Assembly: GCF_007743815.1 (NCBI RefSeq) | Contig: NZ_CP036265.1 | Coordinates: 2,560,823 to 2,624,822 of the forward strand | Direction: 5' to 3' | DNA length: 64,000 nucleotides | DNA from: Alienimonas californiensis | GTDB taxonomy: Bacteria > Planctomycetota > Planctomycetia > Planctomycetales > Planctomycetaceae | Shown: in pieces, positions 43,738 to 53,160 of the stretch | Layout of the letters: each line of letters starts with the position of its first letter | Position numbering within the stretch: the stretch's first letter is position 1 | Notes under the pieces: generated by a model | Databases searched by the model: none | What the model saw: the letters and a program-made list of their open reading frames with translations, nothing else | Told to the model about the DNA's origin: nothing | Made by a program: the position numbers and the translations under genes

Positions 43738-43800
43738 TGTGAGCCCGCAGCGCAAGCGAGGAGGGACGGCCGAACCCCGCTTGTGCGCTTCGGGCTCACA
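43738..43800. repeat. Palindromic repeat after truA
   Basis: Arms 43738-43757 and 43779-43800 are inverted copies (TGTGAGCCCG...GCGC) with one mismatch and a 2-base insertion. It is similar in kind to the element at 30204 and sits between convergent genes. Confidence 0.75.
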
Positions 43801-43848
43801 ATCGACCGCGTTCACCGGCGGAGGAGCGCCGGCCGTCGGCGTCCTGTT

Positions 43849-44550
43849 CTATATTTCGTCGAGCCACAACGTCCGAACGCGGCCGCGTTCGTCGGCCTGC
43901 CAGACCTCGCCGGTCTCCGCGCACAGGCCGGTCAGCCAACCGCCTTTGCAGGCGCCGGTGTCGATGCAGACGGCATTTTCCATCACCCGCGGCAGGCCGG
44001 ACCGCTGCCGGGTGTGCCCGCAGATCATGCGCTTGCCGCTCTGGTGCGGCGGCGGGGGCTCGTGACAGAACTCCCAATACAGCATGAAGTCCGGCTGCTC
44101 CGCCAGCGGGAGGTCCGGGTACAGGTTCGCATGCACGAACAGGCAGTCGTCGCTCTCGTGGTAGGCGTGCAGCCGTTCGTTCAGAAACGTCCAATGCTCG
44201 GCCGGGACGTCTTTTAAAGACGCCCCCCGCCCGAGCGGGGCGTATGACCCGAGGGTCGCGTCGCCGCCGCACTCCAGCCAGCGGCGGCGTTCTTCAACGC
44301 CGCCGCGGGCCTCGCGCATCATGATCTCGTGATTGCCCCGCAGCGGGATCAATTCGACCCTGGGGAAATCCGCTTCAAAACGGATCAGCCGGTCCAGCAC
44401 GCCGCGGGAGTCCGGCCCGCGGTCGACAAGGTCGCCCAGCGGGATCACCACGTCGCCGGGACGCAGGGGGAGGGCGTCGAGCAGGGCGGCCAGCGCGGTC
44501 GCGCAGCCGTGCACGTCGCCGAGGGCAAAGTATCGGCCGCCGATCGTCAC
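43849..44550 (-). CDS. PPP-family serine/threonine phosphatase
   Basis: 233 residues. The metallophosphatase motifs are complete: FALGDVHGCATAL, GDLVDRGPDSRGVLDRLI, LRGNHEIMM, FVHANLYP, and MICGHTRQRS. Similar to bacterial PrpA/ApaH-like phosphatases; substrate protein or dinucleotide cannot be told. The start is a GTG at 44550, 6 bases past the transporter stop, so the two are probably co-transcribed. Given that the window also holds Ser/Thr kinases, it may act on phosphoproteins (inference). Confidence 0.9.
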   Translation of the reverse strand: MTIGGRYFALGDVHGCATALAALLDALPLRPGDVVIPLGDLVDRGPDSRGVLDRLIRFEADFPRVELIPLRGNHEIMMREARGGVEERRRWLECGGDATLGSYAPLGRGASLKDVPAEHWTFLNERLHAYHESDDCLFVHANLYPDLPLAEQPDFMLYWEFCHEPPPPHQSGKRMICGHTRQRSGLPRVMENAVCIDTGACKGGWLTGLCAETGEVWQADERGRVRTLWLDEI

Positions 44551-44556
44551 GCCTCC

Positions 44557-46821
44557 CTAATCTTTCTTCCAGCCGATAATCAGCGGCAACAACACCAGGT
44601 CGCCGATCAGCCCGCCGACCATCGCCAGACTCACCAGCGCGCCGAAGTAAATCAGCGGGACGAACTGACTGAGCGTCAGCGCCGCGAAGCCGCAGGCGAG
44701 GGCCAGCACGGCGAACGTCATCGCCCGGCCGACCGTGCCATGGGCGATCCGCAACGCCTCCCGCCGGCTCTTCCCCAGCCGGCGTTGACGCAGGTAGGCG
44801 GCAATATAATGCACGTTGCCGTCCACCGTCAGCCCGACCGACACGCTGGCGATCATGGCGGTGCCGATATTCACCGGCAGCCCCGCCCACCCCAGCCCGC
44901 CCAGCACCAGGCCGATCGGCAGCAGGTTCGGCAGCATGCTCGCCACGGCGAGTTTGAAACTGCGAAACGCCGCCCACATCATCCCGAACAGGCCCGCGGC
45001 GGCCCAGCCGAAACTGACGATCTGATCGCGCAGCAGGCTCTCGATTAAATAGGTGAGCAGCACGAACAGGCCGGTCGCGGCGGCCGGTTCGGCGGTCTCG
45101 GTCCCGGGGAAGCGTTCACGGGCGAGGGCTTCGGTCTGTTCGATCACCGCCCGTTTGCGGTTCGACGACTGCTGCTCCCGGCTGCGGAGGACGATCCGCA
45201 TGCGGCGGGACTCCGGGTTATACAGGCTCGGCTCCACCTCCGGGGCGAACTCCGCGAGTTGGTCCAGCCGGTCGCGGACCGAGGAGCCGATCAGCGGCAC
45301 GGTGTCCAGGGTGTCCGTCAGCGCCACGACCTTGGTGAACGCCGGTTCGCCGCCGACCTCCAGCGCCCGCAGTTCGGCGGCGAGTTTGCGGACGCGGCCG
45401 AGGTAGTCCTCACGCAGCGGCTCCCCGGGGCCGGGGGCGGGCAGGTTCACCTCCCAGGAGCCGGCGCCGCCGAGTCGCTCTTCGATGTAATCGAGGCTGC
45501 GGACGATTTCGCTGTCCGCTTTGAAGTTCTTGGAGAAGTCGGTTTCGACCTTCAACCGCAGCACGCCCGCCACGCTGAACGCCGTCAGCAGGGCCGTGGC
45601 GACGGCGACGGGCCATTTATATTTGAGGATCGCTCCCGGCCCCCAGCCCAGCAACCCGCCGAGCAGCCCCTCCCCCGGGGCGCCGCGGGGGGTGCTGTCG
45701 AAGCCGCCCGCCAGCGCCAGCCCCGGCGTGAGCGACAGCGTGCTGACGAACACCGCGCCGGCGCCGACGCCCATCATCAACCCGAAGCTCCGCACCGGGG
45801 TGAGGTCCGCGGCGAGCAGCGACAGGAACCCGACCGCGGTCGTGGCGCAGCTCCAGAAGATCGGGGCGGCGAGTTGGGAGAACGTCTCCCGCAGGGCGTT
45901 GATCGTGGAGACCTCCGAATCCCGGTTCCCGCCCAGCCGTCGCAGCTCCCGGAACCGCAGGGCGACGTGCATCACGGTGGCGACGCCCACGATGCACACC
46001 AGCGAATTCAACATGCTGGAGACCATGCTGAGCCGCAGCCCGGACAGCTCCAGCGTCGCCCGCGTCCAGACGATCGCCGCCAGCACCACGGCCAGCGGGA
46101 TCAGCACCCACCGCAGGCTGCGGAGCAGGAACAGCAGCACGGCCCCCAGCAGGGCCAGGGAGACGTAAAAGAGGACGCGCCCGTCGTATTCGACCGCCTC
46201 GAAGGCGTCGTGAATTTGAATCGGCTCCCCGGCGACGAACGCCGGCGGATCGTGGTTCGCAGCGAGCGTGCGGATCGCCCGGAACGTTTCGGCCCGGGAG
46301 CCGGGACCGGTGACGGGTTGACCCGCCGTCTCCGCCGTCAGCCGCAGCACGACGGCCACTGTCTGGCGGTCGGCGGAGACGATCACGCCCTCGGCCAACT
46401 CCAATAATTCCGGCTCCCAGAGCGGGATCATCCGACGGAGGACCACCGCCTTGAGCCCCGGCTCCAGTTCCGGCCGGAGCACTTTGGACAAATCCTGCGT
46501 GCTGGCGGGGTTCACGCCGGGCGCCTGGGACAGTTCCTCGGCGAAGGCGGCGATCGCGTCCAGGCTCTCCGGGGCGGTCGGATTCGGCTGATCCCAGGCG
46601 ACGAGGACAAACTCGTCCCCCCCGAACAGCTCGCGGCTGCGGTTGTAGGCGGCGAGGCGAGGGTCGCCGGGGGCGTAGAGCGACTCGATCGAGCGCTCCA
46701 ACTCCAACCGATTCGCCGGCGCGACCGCCAGGGCGACCAGCGCGCCTGCGATCAGCAACAACGGCCAGCGGAACCGGGCCAGCCAGTCGCCGACCCGATC
46801 GGAGACGGTTCGACCCGTCAC
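44557..46821 (-). CDS. RND/MMPL-family transporter
   Basis: 754 residues with two similar halves. Each half has one N-terminal helix, a large extracytoplasmic loop, and a bundle of five helices. The first-half bundle starts at LFYVSLALLGAVLLFLL, the second at IVSFGWAAAGLFGMMWAAF. The motif IASVSVGLTVDGNVHYIAAY in the second half is the expected position of the proton-relay Asp region. It may move lipids, hopanoids or hydrophobic compounds, as in the HpnN/MMPL branches, but the substrate is unknown. The start is a GTG at 46821. It is divergent from the glycosyltransferase gene. Confidence 0.88.
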   Translation of the reverse strand: MTGRTVSDRVGDWLARFRWPLLLIAGALVALAVAPANRLELERSIESLYAPGDPRLAAYNRSRELFGGDEFVLVAWDQPNPTAPESLDAIAAFAEELSQAPGVNPASTQDLSKVLRPELEPGLKAVVLRRMIPLWEPELLELAEGVIVSADRQTVAVVLRLTAETAGQPVTGPGSRAETFRAIRTLAANHDPPAFVAGEPIQIHDAFEAVEYDGRVLFYVSLALLGAVLLFLLRSLRWVLIPLAVVLAAIVWTRATLELSGLRLSMVSSMLNSLVCIVGVATVMHVALRFRELRRLGGNRDSEVSTINALRETFSQLAAPIFWSCATTAVGFLSLLAADLTPVRSFGLMMGVGAGAVFVSTLSLTPGLALAGGFDSTPRGAPGEGLLGGLLGWGPGAILKYKWPVAVATALLTAFSVAGVLRLKVETDFSKNFKADSEIVRSLDYIEERLGGAGSWEVNLPAPGPGEPLREDYLGRVRKLAAELRALEVGGEPAFTKVVALTDTLDTVPLIGSSVRDRLDQLAEFAPEVEPSLYNPESRRMRIVLRSREQQSSNRKRAVIEQTEALARERFPGTETAEPAAATGLFVLLTYLIESLLRDQIVSFGWAAAGLFGMMWAAFRSFKLAVASMLPNLLPIGLVLGGLGWAGLPVNIGTAMIASVSVGLTVDGNVHYIAAYLRQRRLGKSRREALRIAHGTVGRAMTFAVLALACGFAALTLSQFVPLIYFGALVSLAMVGGLIGDLVLLPLIIGWKKD

Positions 46822-46992
46822 GCCGGGGCCCGCGGCCCCGGGCGGGGGGGCGTCTGCGGGACGGTCCGGGACTCCGGAGCGGTCCGACGGGACGTCGGCG
46901 GGAGCGGAGCCGGCGATGTGGGCGGGGGGGCGAGACGCGGCGGGCGGGGTACTCTAAAGCGATTCCCCCGCCCTGCCACCGATCTGCTCGGA

Positions 46993-48663
46993 ATGCCCTC
47001 GTTCCCCCGCCCCGCCGCGGTTCGTTGTCCGCCGGGGTGGGCGGTCGTCGCGTCCGTCGTCACGCTCGCCGCGGGCCTGCGGGCCGCGGCCGTCGGACGC
47101 TGGGCGGGGGAGGTGGCCGTCGACGTCGACATGTACCGCAGTCTGGCGGCGAACCTGCTGGACGGCGCCGGCTATGTCAGTCCCGAGACCGGCACGGCGA
47201 CCGCCTTTCGCCCCCCGCTGGTCCCGCTGATCTACGCGGCTTTGGGGAACCTCCATTGGGCGATCCTCCTCTTCCAGATCCTCGCCGGGGCGGCAACGGC
47301 GGGGCTGACAGTGCAGCTCGCCCGCGTTCTGGGCCTGAACTGGCTCGGGGCGATGTTGGCCGGGGCCGTCGTCGCCTGCGACCCGATCCTGCTGCGGTAC
47401 ACGCCGCGGCCGATGACGGAGGTGACCGCGGCCCTGCTGACGGTCGCCCTGCTCTGCCGGGCATGCCGTGTCGCGGACGGGAGCCGCGACCGTCAGGGAG
47501 CGCGGTGGCGTGGCTCAGAAGACCACGTCATCGCGCTCCCTGACGGTCGCGGCTCTCGGGGCGGCGCCGCGCTCACTGGCGTGCTGTTCGGGCTGTCCGC
47601 CCTCTGTCGGCCGACGGTTTGGGCGTTCGGGGGGCTGTGGGCGTTGGGGTGGATTTGGGACCGTCTCCGCGGCCGGGCCGGCTGGCGGCTCGGCTGGGGC
47701 CGACTGGCTCTGGGGGCGGTCGGCGTGGCGTTGATCGTCGGCCCGTGGGCGGCGCGGAACTGGATCGTCTTCGAACGGCCGATCCTCATGACAACCCACG
47801 GCGGCTACACGCTGCACCTGGCGAACAACGAGGTGTTCTACGAAGAGATTGTCCGCGGCCCGGCGGGGGCGGTCTGGGGCGGGGGGAGCCTGAGCACTTG
47901 GCAACAGCGGACCGAGGGAGCGTTCGCAGTGGAGTCCGGAGTGGACGTCAGGACGGTGCGCAACGCCCGGTTCTGGTTCCCCCCCTCGGTGGGGTGGCGG
48001 GGGCCGTCCCAGGACATTCCGATCACCCAACTCCGAGCTGAGTCTTGGTCCAGGACCAGCTTGCTCCAACTCGGGCCTCAAGGCTGGCAACGTGCCCCGC
48101 GGCCAGAGGCAGACTGGGCTCGTTTGACCTGGGTCGACACGACCGGACTGGGCCTTTCCCGTGACGTGCAGGTCGAGTCGGGGCCGCAGTGGTTCTTCAG
48201 CCCCGAGGCTGAACCCCGCCGCGACCGCTGGCACCGGGATCGGGCGCTCGAGGTTATCCAATCCGACCCCGCCGGCTTCGCCCGGGCCGTGCCGTTGCGG
48301 GTCAGCCGGTTGTGGAGCCCGACGCCGCAGGGGCCGGCGGCGGAGGGGTTGCCGGCGCCGGTCTGGGGGGCGGTGGGCGGGTGGAACGTGGTCGTGTTCC
48401 TGCTGGCCGCGGCGGGGGCGGTGCGGGTGTGGCGGAGTGACCGCTGGGCGGCGTGGCGGCCGGTTCTGTTGATGGTCGTCTCGGTGACGGCGGTACATGC
48501 GGTGTACTGGTCGAACGCCCGGATGCGGGGGCCGATCGTGCCGGCGATCGCCGTGCTGGCCGCCGCCGGCGCCTGCGGCAAGCGGCTCCGCGGGGAGGGC
48601 GAGACGACGGAAACCGAACCGGCGCCGGGAGTTGGGTCGTTCGGGCGCGAAGGCAATTCGTGA
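46993..48663 (+). CDS. ArnT-like GT-C membrane glycosyltransferase
   Basis: 556 residues. About eight to ten membrane helices. The first loop has VAVDVDMYRSLAANLLDGAGY and TATAFRPPLVPLIYA, typical of the ArnT/PMT-like GT-C fold, with the acidic residue(s) before the Tyr. The family transfers a sugar from a polyprenyl phosphate to a lipid or protein. Two unusual parts: an in-frame palindromic element (47481-47555), read as about 25 residues between two helices, and an extracytoplasmic loop (about 47930-48200) that looks longer than in relatives I know. The following gene encodes an LptD-like protein, so a role in lipid A or surface glycan is plausible. The ATG at 46993 is the first good one. 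Confidence 0.8.
   Translation: MPSFPRPAAVRCPPGWAVVASVVTLAAGLRAAAVGRWAGEVAVDVDMYRSLAANLLDGAGYVSPETGTATAFRPPLVPLIYAALGNLHWAILLFQILAGAATAGLTVQLARVLGLNWLGAMLAGAVVACDPILLRYTPRPMTEVTAALLTVALLCRACRVADGSRDRQGARWRGSEDHVIALPDGRGSRGGAALTGVLFGLSALCRPTVWAFGGLWALGWIWDRLRGRAGWRLGWGRLALGAVGVALIVGPWAARNWIVFERPILMTTHGGYTLHLANNEVFYEEIVRGPAGAVWGGGSLSTWQQRTEGAFAVESGVDVRTVRNARFWFPPSVGWRGPSQDIPITQLRAESWSRTSLLQLGPQGWQRAPRPEADWARLTWVDTTGLGLSRDVQVESGPQWFFSPEAEPRRDRWHRDRALEVIQSDPAGFARAVPLRVSRLWSPTPQGPAAEGLPAPVWGAVGGWNVVVFLLAAAGAVRVWRSDRWAAWRPVLLMVVSVTAVHAVYWSNARMRGPIVPAIAVLAAAGACGKRLRGEGETTETEPAPGVGSFGREGNS
47481..47555. repeat. Palindromic element inside the glycosyltransferase gene
   Basis: Arms 47481-47504 and 47532-47555 are perfect 24-base inverted copies. 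The element stays open and translates as SRDRQGARWRG...ALPDGRGSR within the protein, between two hydrophobic helices. Confidence 0.9.
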
Positions 48664-48759
48664 GCGGACGGGGCGAGTTCCCGTTGACCGCTCGCGGCCG
48701 GTCGGCCTAGCACCCGCGGTTCCCCGCTCGCCGTCGCGCCCGCTCCGCATTCCGGGGCG

Positions 48760-51700
48760 GTGGCGCGCCGCGGTCGGTCTCCCCATCACGGACGCACGGC
48801 TCAGCCCTTGCCGGCCCCCGCCCGCCGCCGATTGCCGCCCGTCGGCGCCGCCCGGATCGCTCCGGTCGCGGCGGCGTTCAGCCTGTGGGCCTGCGGAATC
48901 GCCCTGGGACAGGGCGGCCCGGCTCCCGTGTTCGACCCCGGCCCCCCGCCGGCCCCGGTCCCCGGGGACCCGTTCGACGGGGCGCCGTTCGACGGAGCGC
49001 CGGACCAGTTCTCCGACGACGCCGCCGCCCAGCCGGTTCTCGGCGCCCCGCTGCCGGTCGCCGTGCCGGCCCCGCCGCCGACGCCGCTGGGGGAGGACCC
49101 GGCGACGACGCCGACGGTCCGGCAACCGATCTTCCGGCTCGGCCCCCGCCCGGAGCCGCTGCCGACCGCCGCCCCGCAGCCGCCGCGCGCGCTCCCGGGC
49201 CGGCCGAACGGGGCGGCGCGGCCCCGTCCGCTGCTCGATCTCCTGTTGCCGTTCGGCGGCGCCGATCCGGAGCCGCAGGCCGCCCCGCCGCCGGTGCCCC
49301 TCCCCGAAGGAGACCCCGCCGCCACGGGCGTCCTCCTCGAAGAGGCGGACGAGGGACTGACCATTTCCGCCCTGCGGGCCCGCACCTGGCAGCCGGACGT
49401 CGTCGGCCAGACCGGCCCCGGGGCCCGGAACATGGCCGCCGCTCTGGAACGGATCTCCCTGCTGCGGGGCGACGTGACCCTCACCCAGGGACGCACGACC
49501 GTCACCGCCCGCGAGGGCGTGCTGTGGCGTCGTCCGAACCCCACCGGGGTGGGCGAATTGGTCACGGTCTATCTGCAGGGCGGGGTGAAGCTCAACCGCC
49601 CCGGCCACACCGAGAGCAAGCCGGAGATCGTCCTCGAACTGGCCCCGACGGAACTGAAGCTCGACGTCGCCGCCGAGACCGTCGGCGAACCCGCCACCGC
49701 CGACCCGCTGCTGACCCGCGCCGCCGAGCGGCGGAAGTACAGCGGCGGCGGCAGCCGCACGACCCGGCTGGGGCCGCCCGAGGATGTGCTCCGCAACCCG
49801 CTCGGCGGGCTGGGCTCCAACCTGCTCGCCCCCGCCCCGCCGGAGGCGAGCCCCGGCGCCGGCGACGCGATCGGCGACGGCCGGCCGGCCGGCGGCGACA
49901 GCGAGGTCCGTCGCATCCAGCTGCTGCCCCGCAGCGCCGTGCCGCCCTCGGTCAAATCGTACGAGAACGACGACACCCTCCCCGCGGAGCAGGTGACGAT
50001 CGTCACCGGCGGCGTCCGACTGATCGTCGACGGGCTGGACGTCGGCGGCAGCTTCGGCACCGTCCTGCCCGGCGAACCCACCGATCAGGTCAGCCTGGCC
50101 GCGGAGAACGTCGTCATTTGGACCCGCTCGGCGGGCGGCGGCGGCGTCGTCCCCGGCGTGGCCCGCGTGCAACCGGCGGACTTCCCGCTGACCGTCTATC
50201 TCGAAGGCGATATTGAAATCCGGCAGGGGGCGAACGTCGTGCACGCCCAGCGGGCGGTCTACGACATTCGCGCCGATCGCGGGCTGCTGCTCGACGCCGA
50301 ACTGTCCACGACGGTCGCCGGCGTCGGCCCCAACAATACGGAGGGCACCGTCCGCGTGCGGGCCCGGGAACTGCGCCAACTGGCCGAGGATAACTTCCGC
50401 GCCCGCGACGCCTGGAGCACCACCAGCGAGTTCGGCTTCCCCGGCTACCGCCTGGAAAGTCGGGAATTATTCCTCGAACCCCGGTACGACGACGTCCCCC
50501 GGGCGGGGGCCGAACGCGTCGTCAATCCCGCCACCGGGCAGTCGACGACCAAGCGGAACTGGATTCGCAGCTACGACAATCGGCTGATCTTCAATTCGCC
50601 CAACACCGGGGACGTGCCGACGGTCTATATTCCCTACCTCTCGGGGCCGGCGGAAGATCCGCAGATTCCCGTCAAGCGGATTCAATACGGCAACAGCACC
50701 GAGCGGGGCCGGGAGCTGGAGGTCGTCTGGGATCCGTTCGTGCTGTTCGGCGTGGAGCCGCCGCCGGACGTGAACCTGGACCTGCTCACCGGGCTCTACA
50801 GCGAGCGCGGCGCCGCGGCCGGACTGCAGGGCTCCTATGCGAACCGGAACCTGTTCGGCCTGCCGGGCGAGGGGATGGGCGACGGCATCGCCTGGTTCGT
50901 GCAGGACGACGGGCTGGACCGCCTGGGCGTGTACCGCCGCGACATCGAACCGCCAGTGAACGGCCGCTACCGGATTCGCTGGCGCCATCAACAGCTTCTG
51001 CCCTCGGAGTTCCTCGCCGGCCGCGGGCGGGTGATCGCCAAAGTCGGCAAACGCAGCGATATTAACGTGCTGGAATCCTGGTGGGAGAGCGACTGGGACA
51101 ACGGCCCGGACGAAGACACCCTGCTGTACGGTACGGGCTCCTTCGAGAACTACGGGTTCTCGAATTGGGGCTGGGAAGCCATGGGCAAAGTGCCGCTGAA
51201 CGACTTCGTCACCGACACCGGCTGGTACCCGAAACTCGACCTCTACGGGCTCGGCGAACCGCTGCTGGGCGGGCTCGTCAACTATTCCCAGCACAGCAGC
51301 GCCGGCTACGGGGACCTGGAGCCGGCGCGTTATCCGGAGGGGCTGGGTTACCGCGACTATAACCCGCTCTTCACGGATCTGCCCTATACGGCGGACGTGG
51401 ACGGCGGGGTCTTCCTGACCCGGCACGAACTGACCGCCCCGCTGTGGGCCGGTCCGCTGAACGTCACCCCGTTCGTGATGGCCGAGGGCGCCGCCCAGCA
51501 GCAGGGGCTGGACGGCGACGAGGCCGTGCGGTTCGTCGGCAGCGCCGGCTTCCGGGCCGCGCTGCCCTTCACCCGCGTCTGGCGGAACGCCCGCAACCGC
51601 ACGCTGGGCGTCAACGGCCTGGCCCACAAGGTGCGGCTGGAAATGACCTACCGCGCCACCAGCACGACCGAACCGCTCAGCGAGTTCGCCCAATATAACG

Positions 51701-52452
51701 CCCTCGACGACGACGCCCAGCAACAGTACCGAGCCCGGATTCCCCGCTCGATTCTCGACCTGCCGCCCGGCGTGCCGGTTCCGATGGAGATCGACCCCCG
51801 CTTCTACGGCGTCCGCCGGGGCGTGGGGATGGACGTCACGAGTTCGGTGTGGGAACTGGTCGAGGATCAGCAGGTCCTGCGGCTGGCCGCCCGACAACGA
51901 CTGCAGACGAAGGTCGGCGCCCCCGGCTTCGAACGAATTAAAGACTGGATGACGCTGGACCTCGGCGCCTCCATCTTCCCCGACGCCGATCGCGACAACT
52001 TCGGCGAAACGCTCGGCTTGGTCACCAGCGATTACGTCTGGAACCTCGGCGACCGCACGCGGTTCCTCGCCTCGTCCAGCTTCGATTACTTCGAAGGCGC
52101 CCCGCAACAGTGGGACGTCGGCTTCGCCACCCAGCGGACCCGCCGCGGCAGTTTCTATACCGGCGTCCGGCACATCGAAGCGCTGAACCAGGACGTGACG
52201 GCGTTAGTCAGCAGTTTCAGCTATCGGATGGGCCCCAAATGGGCCAGCACCGCCAGCTTCTTCCAAGACGTAGACAACTCGGAGAACAGCGGTCAAAACC
52301 TGACGGTGACCCGCATCGGCACCGAATTCAACGTGTCGGTCGGCGCGCAGTATAACAACGCCCGCGGCGACACCGGTTTGATCTTTCAGGTTGAACCGCG
52401 ATTCGGCCGAGACACGTTCGGCGGGTTGCTCGGGCCGAACCCGGATCTGTGA
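48760..52452 (+). CDS. LptD/OstA-like outer-membrane protein
   Basis: 1230 residues. It opens with a basic region and a signal-like hydrophobic stretch (ARIAPVAAAFSLWACGIALGQG), then a Pro/Ala-rich linker. An OstA-like region follows: GDVTLTQGRTTVTAREGVLWRR, then QPADFPLTVYLEGDIEIRQG, ANVVHAQRAVYDIRADRGLLLDAEL. The rest is a long run of amphipathic strands with aromatic ends (YRIRWRHQQLLPSEF, GSFYTGVRHIEALNQDVTALV), as in LptD beta barrels. It would insert LPS in the outer membrane. The GTG at 48760 is uncertain. The preceding glycosyltransferase and following DgkA-like gene suit an envelope operon. Confidence 0.82.
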   Translation: MARRGRSPHHGRTAQPLPAPARRRLPPVGAARIAPVAAAFSLWACGIALGQGGPAPVFDPGPPPAPVPGDPFDGAPFDGAPDQFSDDAAAQPVLGAPLPVAVPAPPPTPLGEDPATTPTVRQPIFRLGPRPEPLPTAAPQPPRALPGRPNGAARPRPLLDLLLPFGGADPEPQAAPPPVPLPEGDPAATGVLLEEADEGLTISALRARTWQPDVVGQTGPGARNMAAALERISLLRGDVTLTQGRTTVTAREGVLWRRPNPTGVGELVTVYLQGGVKLNRPGHTESKPEIVLELAPTELKLDVAAETVGEPATADPLLTRAAERRKYSGGGSRTTRLGPPEDVLRNPLGGLGSNLLAPAPPEASPGAGDAIGDGRPAGGDSEVRRIQLLPRSAVPPSVKSYENDDTLPAEQVTIVTGGVRLIVDGLDVGGSFGTVLPGEPTDQVSLAAENVVIWTRSAGGGGVVPGVARVQPADFPLTVYLEGDIEIRQGANVVHAQRAVYDIRADRGLLLDAELSTTVAGVGPNNTEGTVRVRARELRQLAEDNFRARDAWSTTSEFGFPGYRLESRELFLEPRYDDVPRAGAERVVNPATGQSTTKRNWIRSYDNRLIFNSPNTGDVPTVYIPYLSGPAEDPQIPVKRIQYGNSTERGRELEVVWDPFVLFGVEPPPDVNLDLLTGLYSERGAAAGLQGSYANRNLFGLPGEGMGDGIAWFVQDDGLDRLGVYRRDIEPPVNGRYRIRWRHQQLLPSEFLAGRGRVIAKVGKRSDINVLESWWESDWDNGPDEDTLLYGTGSFENYGFSNWGWEAMGKVPLNDFVTDTGWYPKLDLYGLGEPLLGGLVNYSQHSSAGYGDLEPARYPEGLGYRDYNPLFTDLPYTADVDGGVFLTRHELTAPLWAGPLNVTPFVMAEGAAQQQGLDGDEAVRFVGSAGFRAALPFTRVWRNARNRTLGVNGLAHKVRLEMTYRATSTTEPLSEFAQYNALDDDAQQQYRARIPRSILDLPPGVPVPMEIDPRFYGVRRGVGMDVTSSVWELVEDQQVLRLAARQRLQTKVGAPGFERIKDWMTLDLGASIFPDADRDNFGETLGLVTSDYVWNLGDRTRFLASSSFDYFEGAPQQWDVGFATQRTRRGSFYTGVRHIEALNQDVTALVSSFSYRMGPKWASTASFFQDVDNSENSGQNLTVTRIGTEFNVSVGAQYNNARGDTGLIFQVEPRFGRDTFGGLLGPNPDL

Positions 52453-52523
52453 TCTTTCGACTTCGGCCAACCGATCTGAGCCGGACCTCACCCCCGCGTT
52501 CCCCGTCTTCGTAAGGTCGCCGT

Positions 52524-53144
52524 TTGCCCGCCTTCGTCGTACCGCCGCTGAGCGATTCGCACGCGAACGATCCGACGGGACGCGCCCCGGACCCTGCCTT
52601 CCCCGCGGGACCGCGGCTGGCGCAACTCCCGACGGCTGCGGCGGTTTCGGAGGCCCGGGCTCCCCTTGCTGAGTCGCCCCTTGCTCACGCGGACGGCGAA
52701 CGGCCGGCGCGGCCGCTGTCGCGGCGGATCAAAGCGGTGCGCAAGCTGCACGGCGTGCGGCGCCGGGCGACGTGGCGTCAACGACTGATCGACGCCGAAC
52801 GTGGACTGGTGCTCGGCTTCCGCCGGGACGGCGTGCTCGCCGGGCACGTGTTCGTGCTCACGCTCGCCGTCGCCGCGGGGGTGGTGTTCGAATTGAACAC
52901 CTCCCGGTGGTGCATCATCTTCCTCGCCCTCGGCGGCGCGATGGCCGCGGAACTGTTCGGGCAGGTGATCGCAGCCCTCGCCGCGGCGGTGGTGCGGGAC
53001 GGCGAAGAGGAATCCGAACGTAACGCCCAACTCGCCGGAGCGGTGCGATTGTGTTCCGCCGCGATTGCCGTCGCCGCCTGCGGCGCCTGCGCGGCGCTGG
53101 TCGCGGTGTTCACCCCCGCGGTGGTCAAGGCGCTGGGCGGTTGA
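52524..53144 (+). CDS. DgkA-like membrane protein, probably degenerate
   Basis: 206 residues. The first ~85 are unstructured and basic. Three hydrophobic segments follow (VLTLAVAAGVVFEL, IIFLALGGAMAAELFG, AVRLCSAAIAVAACGACAALVAVF). Their spacing and the FRRDGVLAGHVFV and AAELFGQVIAAL patterns resemble the diacylglycerol/undecaprenol kinase family. If so, the ELxNxxIE signature is changed: the first Glu is kept, but the Asn is Gly and the second Glu is Ala. It may be inactive or have another role. The identification is tentative. It follows the LptD-like gene by 71 bases. Confidence 0.55.
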   Translation: MPAFVVPPLSDSHANDPTGRAPDPAFPAGPRLAQLPTAAAVSEARAPLAESPLAHADGERPARPLSRRIKAVRKLHGVRRRATWRQRLIDAERGLVLGFRRDGVLAGHVFVLTLAVAAGVVFELNTSRWCIIFLALGGAMAAELFGQVIAALAAAVVRDGEEESERNAQLAGAVRLCSAAIAVAACGACAALVAVFTPAVVKALGG

Positions 53145-53160
53145 GGGGCCGCGGGCGCCG

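Noticed and set aside
47515..50379. Very long open frame (954 codons) on the minus strand opposite the glycosyltransferase and LptD-like genes
   Set aside because: The plus-strand genes have clear domains; the antisense product is Arg/Gly/Pro-rich with no motif, as expected in high-GC antisense frames.
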